Positions 63,519 through 64,000 of a DNA stretch of 64,000 nucleotides are shown here, one piece after another. Position 1 is the stretch's first letter; each line of letters opens with the position of its first letter. The notes under the pieces are model-generated. The model had not been told where the DNA came from. It did not search any database and saw nothing but the letters and a program-made list of their open reading frames with translations. A program made the position numbers and the translations under genes. Source of the stretch: Granulosicoccus sp045110515 (GTDB lineage: Bacteria > Pseudomonadota > Gammaproteobacteria > Granulosicoccales > Granulosicoccaceae); contig JBGCGD010000017.1 of NCBI GenBank assembly GCA_045110515.1, positions 56,658 through 120,657 of the forward strand, in the 5' to 3' direction.

Positions 63519-63524
63519 TATAAT
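63519..63524 (+). promoter_or_regulatory. perfect -10 hexamer TATAAT 6 bases before smpB start
   Basis: TATAAT at 63519-63524 is followed by exactly six bases and the ATG at 63531, the same geometry as at 40511. The GGAG between them touches the ATG and is too close to serve as a Shine-Dalgarno sequence. No clear -35 is visible. Confidence 0.45.
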
Positions 63525-63530
63525 GTGGAG

Positions 63531-64000
63531 ATGGCTAAGAAGAATAAAAGCAAAAAGATTGTCGGCGATGCGCTCATTGCACGCAACAAGCGCGCGACTT
63601 TCGATTACAAAATCGATGAAAAATTCGAGGCAGGACTGGTTTTACAGGGCTGGGAAGTCAAGTGTTTACGCGAAGGCCGGGTTCAACTGGTAGACGGCTA
63701 TGTCCAGATTGTACGCGGAGAAGCCTGGTTGTATGGCTGTAATATCAACCCACTACATTCAACCTCCACGCATTACGTTGCTGAGAACACCCGTCGTCGC
63801 AAATTGCTACTTAACCGTCGGGAGTTGGCGCGCCTCATAGGAGCCGTTGAGCGAAAAGGCTACACCATTGTCGCCATGTCCATGTATTGGGTGCGCGGCA
63901 AGGTCAAGTTGGAAATTGGTATCGGGAAAGGTAAAAAGGAATTCGACAAACGCGCAACCATTAAGGATCGGGATTGGCAGCGAGACAAAGCGCGCATGAT
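63531..64000 (+). CDS. smpB: SsrA-binding protein SmpB, C-terminus cut by window edge
   Basis: SmpB binds tmRNA and brings it to stalled ribosomes for trans-translation. The first 156 residues are present: the basic start AKKNKSKKIVGD, then ALIARNKRATFDYKIDEKFEAGLVLQGWEVK, GEAWLYGCNINPL and a C-terminal tail with KGKKEFDKRATIKDRDW, which folds in the decoding centre. Only a few residues should lie beyond the window. The position after fur-bamE-rnfH-ratA matches Pseudomonas. Confidence 0.97.
   Translation, partial: MAKKNKSKKIVGDALIARNKRATFDYKIDEKFEAGLVLQGWEVKCLREGRVQLVDGYVQIVRGEAWLYGCNINPLHSTSTHYVAENTRRRKLLLNRRELARLIGAVERKGYTIVAMSMYWVRGKVKLEIGIGKGKKEFDKRATIKDRDWQRDKARM

Noticed and set aside
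1..64000. Mobile elements, prophage or CRISPR arrays
   Set aside because: No transposase, integrase, long direct or inverted repeat or regularly spaced repeat was seen; gene neighbourhoods are mostly conserved chromosomal ones.

Overview
The window reads as chromosomal DNA of a free-living, probably marine gammaproteobacterium with about half G+C. The gene order pncC-recA-recX-alaS-lysC-csrA followed by tRNA-Arg and tRNA-Ser genes, and nadK-recN-fur-bamE-rnfH-ratA-smpB, are classical gammaproteobacterial neighbourhoods, very like those of Pseudomonas. The dedicated one-target sortase system is of the type found in marine proteobacteria. The genus cannot be fixed from the sequence alone. No rRNA, insertion sequence, prophage, integrase or CRISPR array was seen.

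Layout. 0-4.7 kb (minus strand): a Kef-type antiporter cut by the window edge, an M20 amidohydrolase, pyrE, pyrC and a MntR-type manganese regulator. 4.8-11.6 kb (plus): metal uptake, with a SitABCD/Yfe-type Mn/Fe ABC transporter divergent from mntR, then a Fur-box-preceded ferric iron binding protein and its permease. 11.7-16 kb: a CocE-type hydrolase, then an ECF42-type sigma factor with its DGPF (YCII) partner and a MAPEG protein. 16.1-22.3 kb: an oligopeptide/opine-type ABC importer with a Tat-exported binding protein, and an SDR oxidoreductase. 22.3-32.9 kb: glyA, then a tight five-gene operon of circularly permuted ATP-grasp, alpha-E and transglutaminase-like proteins. This is a peptide-ligase-type system without a settled function. 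33-40.4 kb: an ABC-2 exporter, a sensor kinase with a carbohydrate-binding-like sensor domain, its response regulator, and the divergent VIT/VWA surface protein and sortase. 40.5-48 kb: an aminotransferase, a DUF1501/DUF1800 pair, a DUF4864 protein, folD and an orphan lipoprotein. 48-56.5 kb: glk, two tRNAs, csrA, lysC, alaS, recX, recA, a small secreted coiled-coil protein and pncC. 56.6-64 kb: mutS, nadK, recN, fur, bamE, rnfH, ratA and the start of smpB.

How it works together. The metal block pairs a Mn sensor with a Mn/Fe importer and a Fur-type control site with a ferric importer; Fur itself is encoded 50 kb away. The sortase block is self-contained: two-component control on one strand, substrate and enzyme translationally coupled on the other. 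The two systems most worth following are the sortase block, whose sorting motif is degenerate, and the ATP-grasp/alpha-E/transglutaminase operon, which holds fused and split copies of the same module. At the sequence level, several transcription units begin with a -10-like hexamer only 6-7 bases before the start codon and no Shine-Dalgarno sequence, which suggests leaderless mRNAs.
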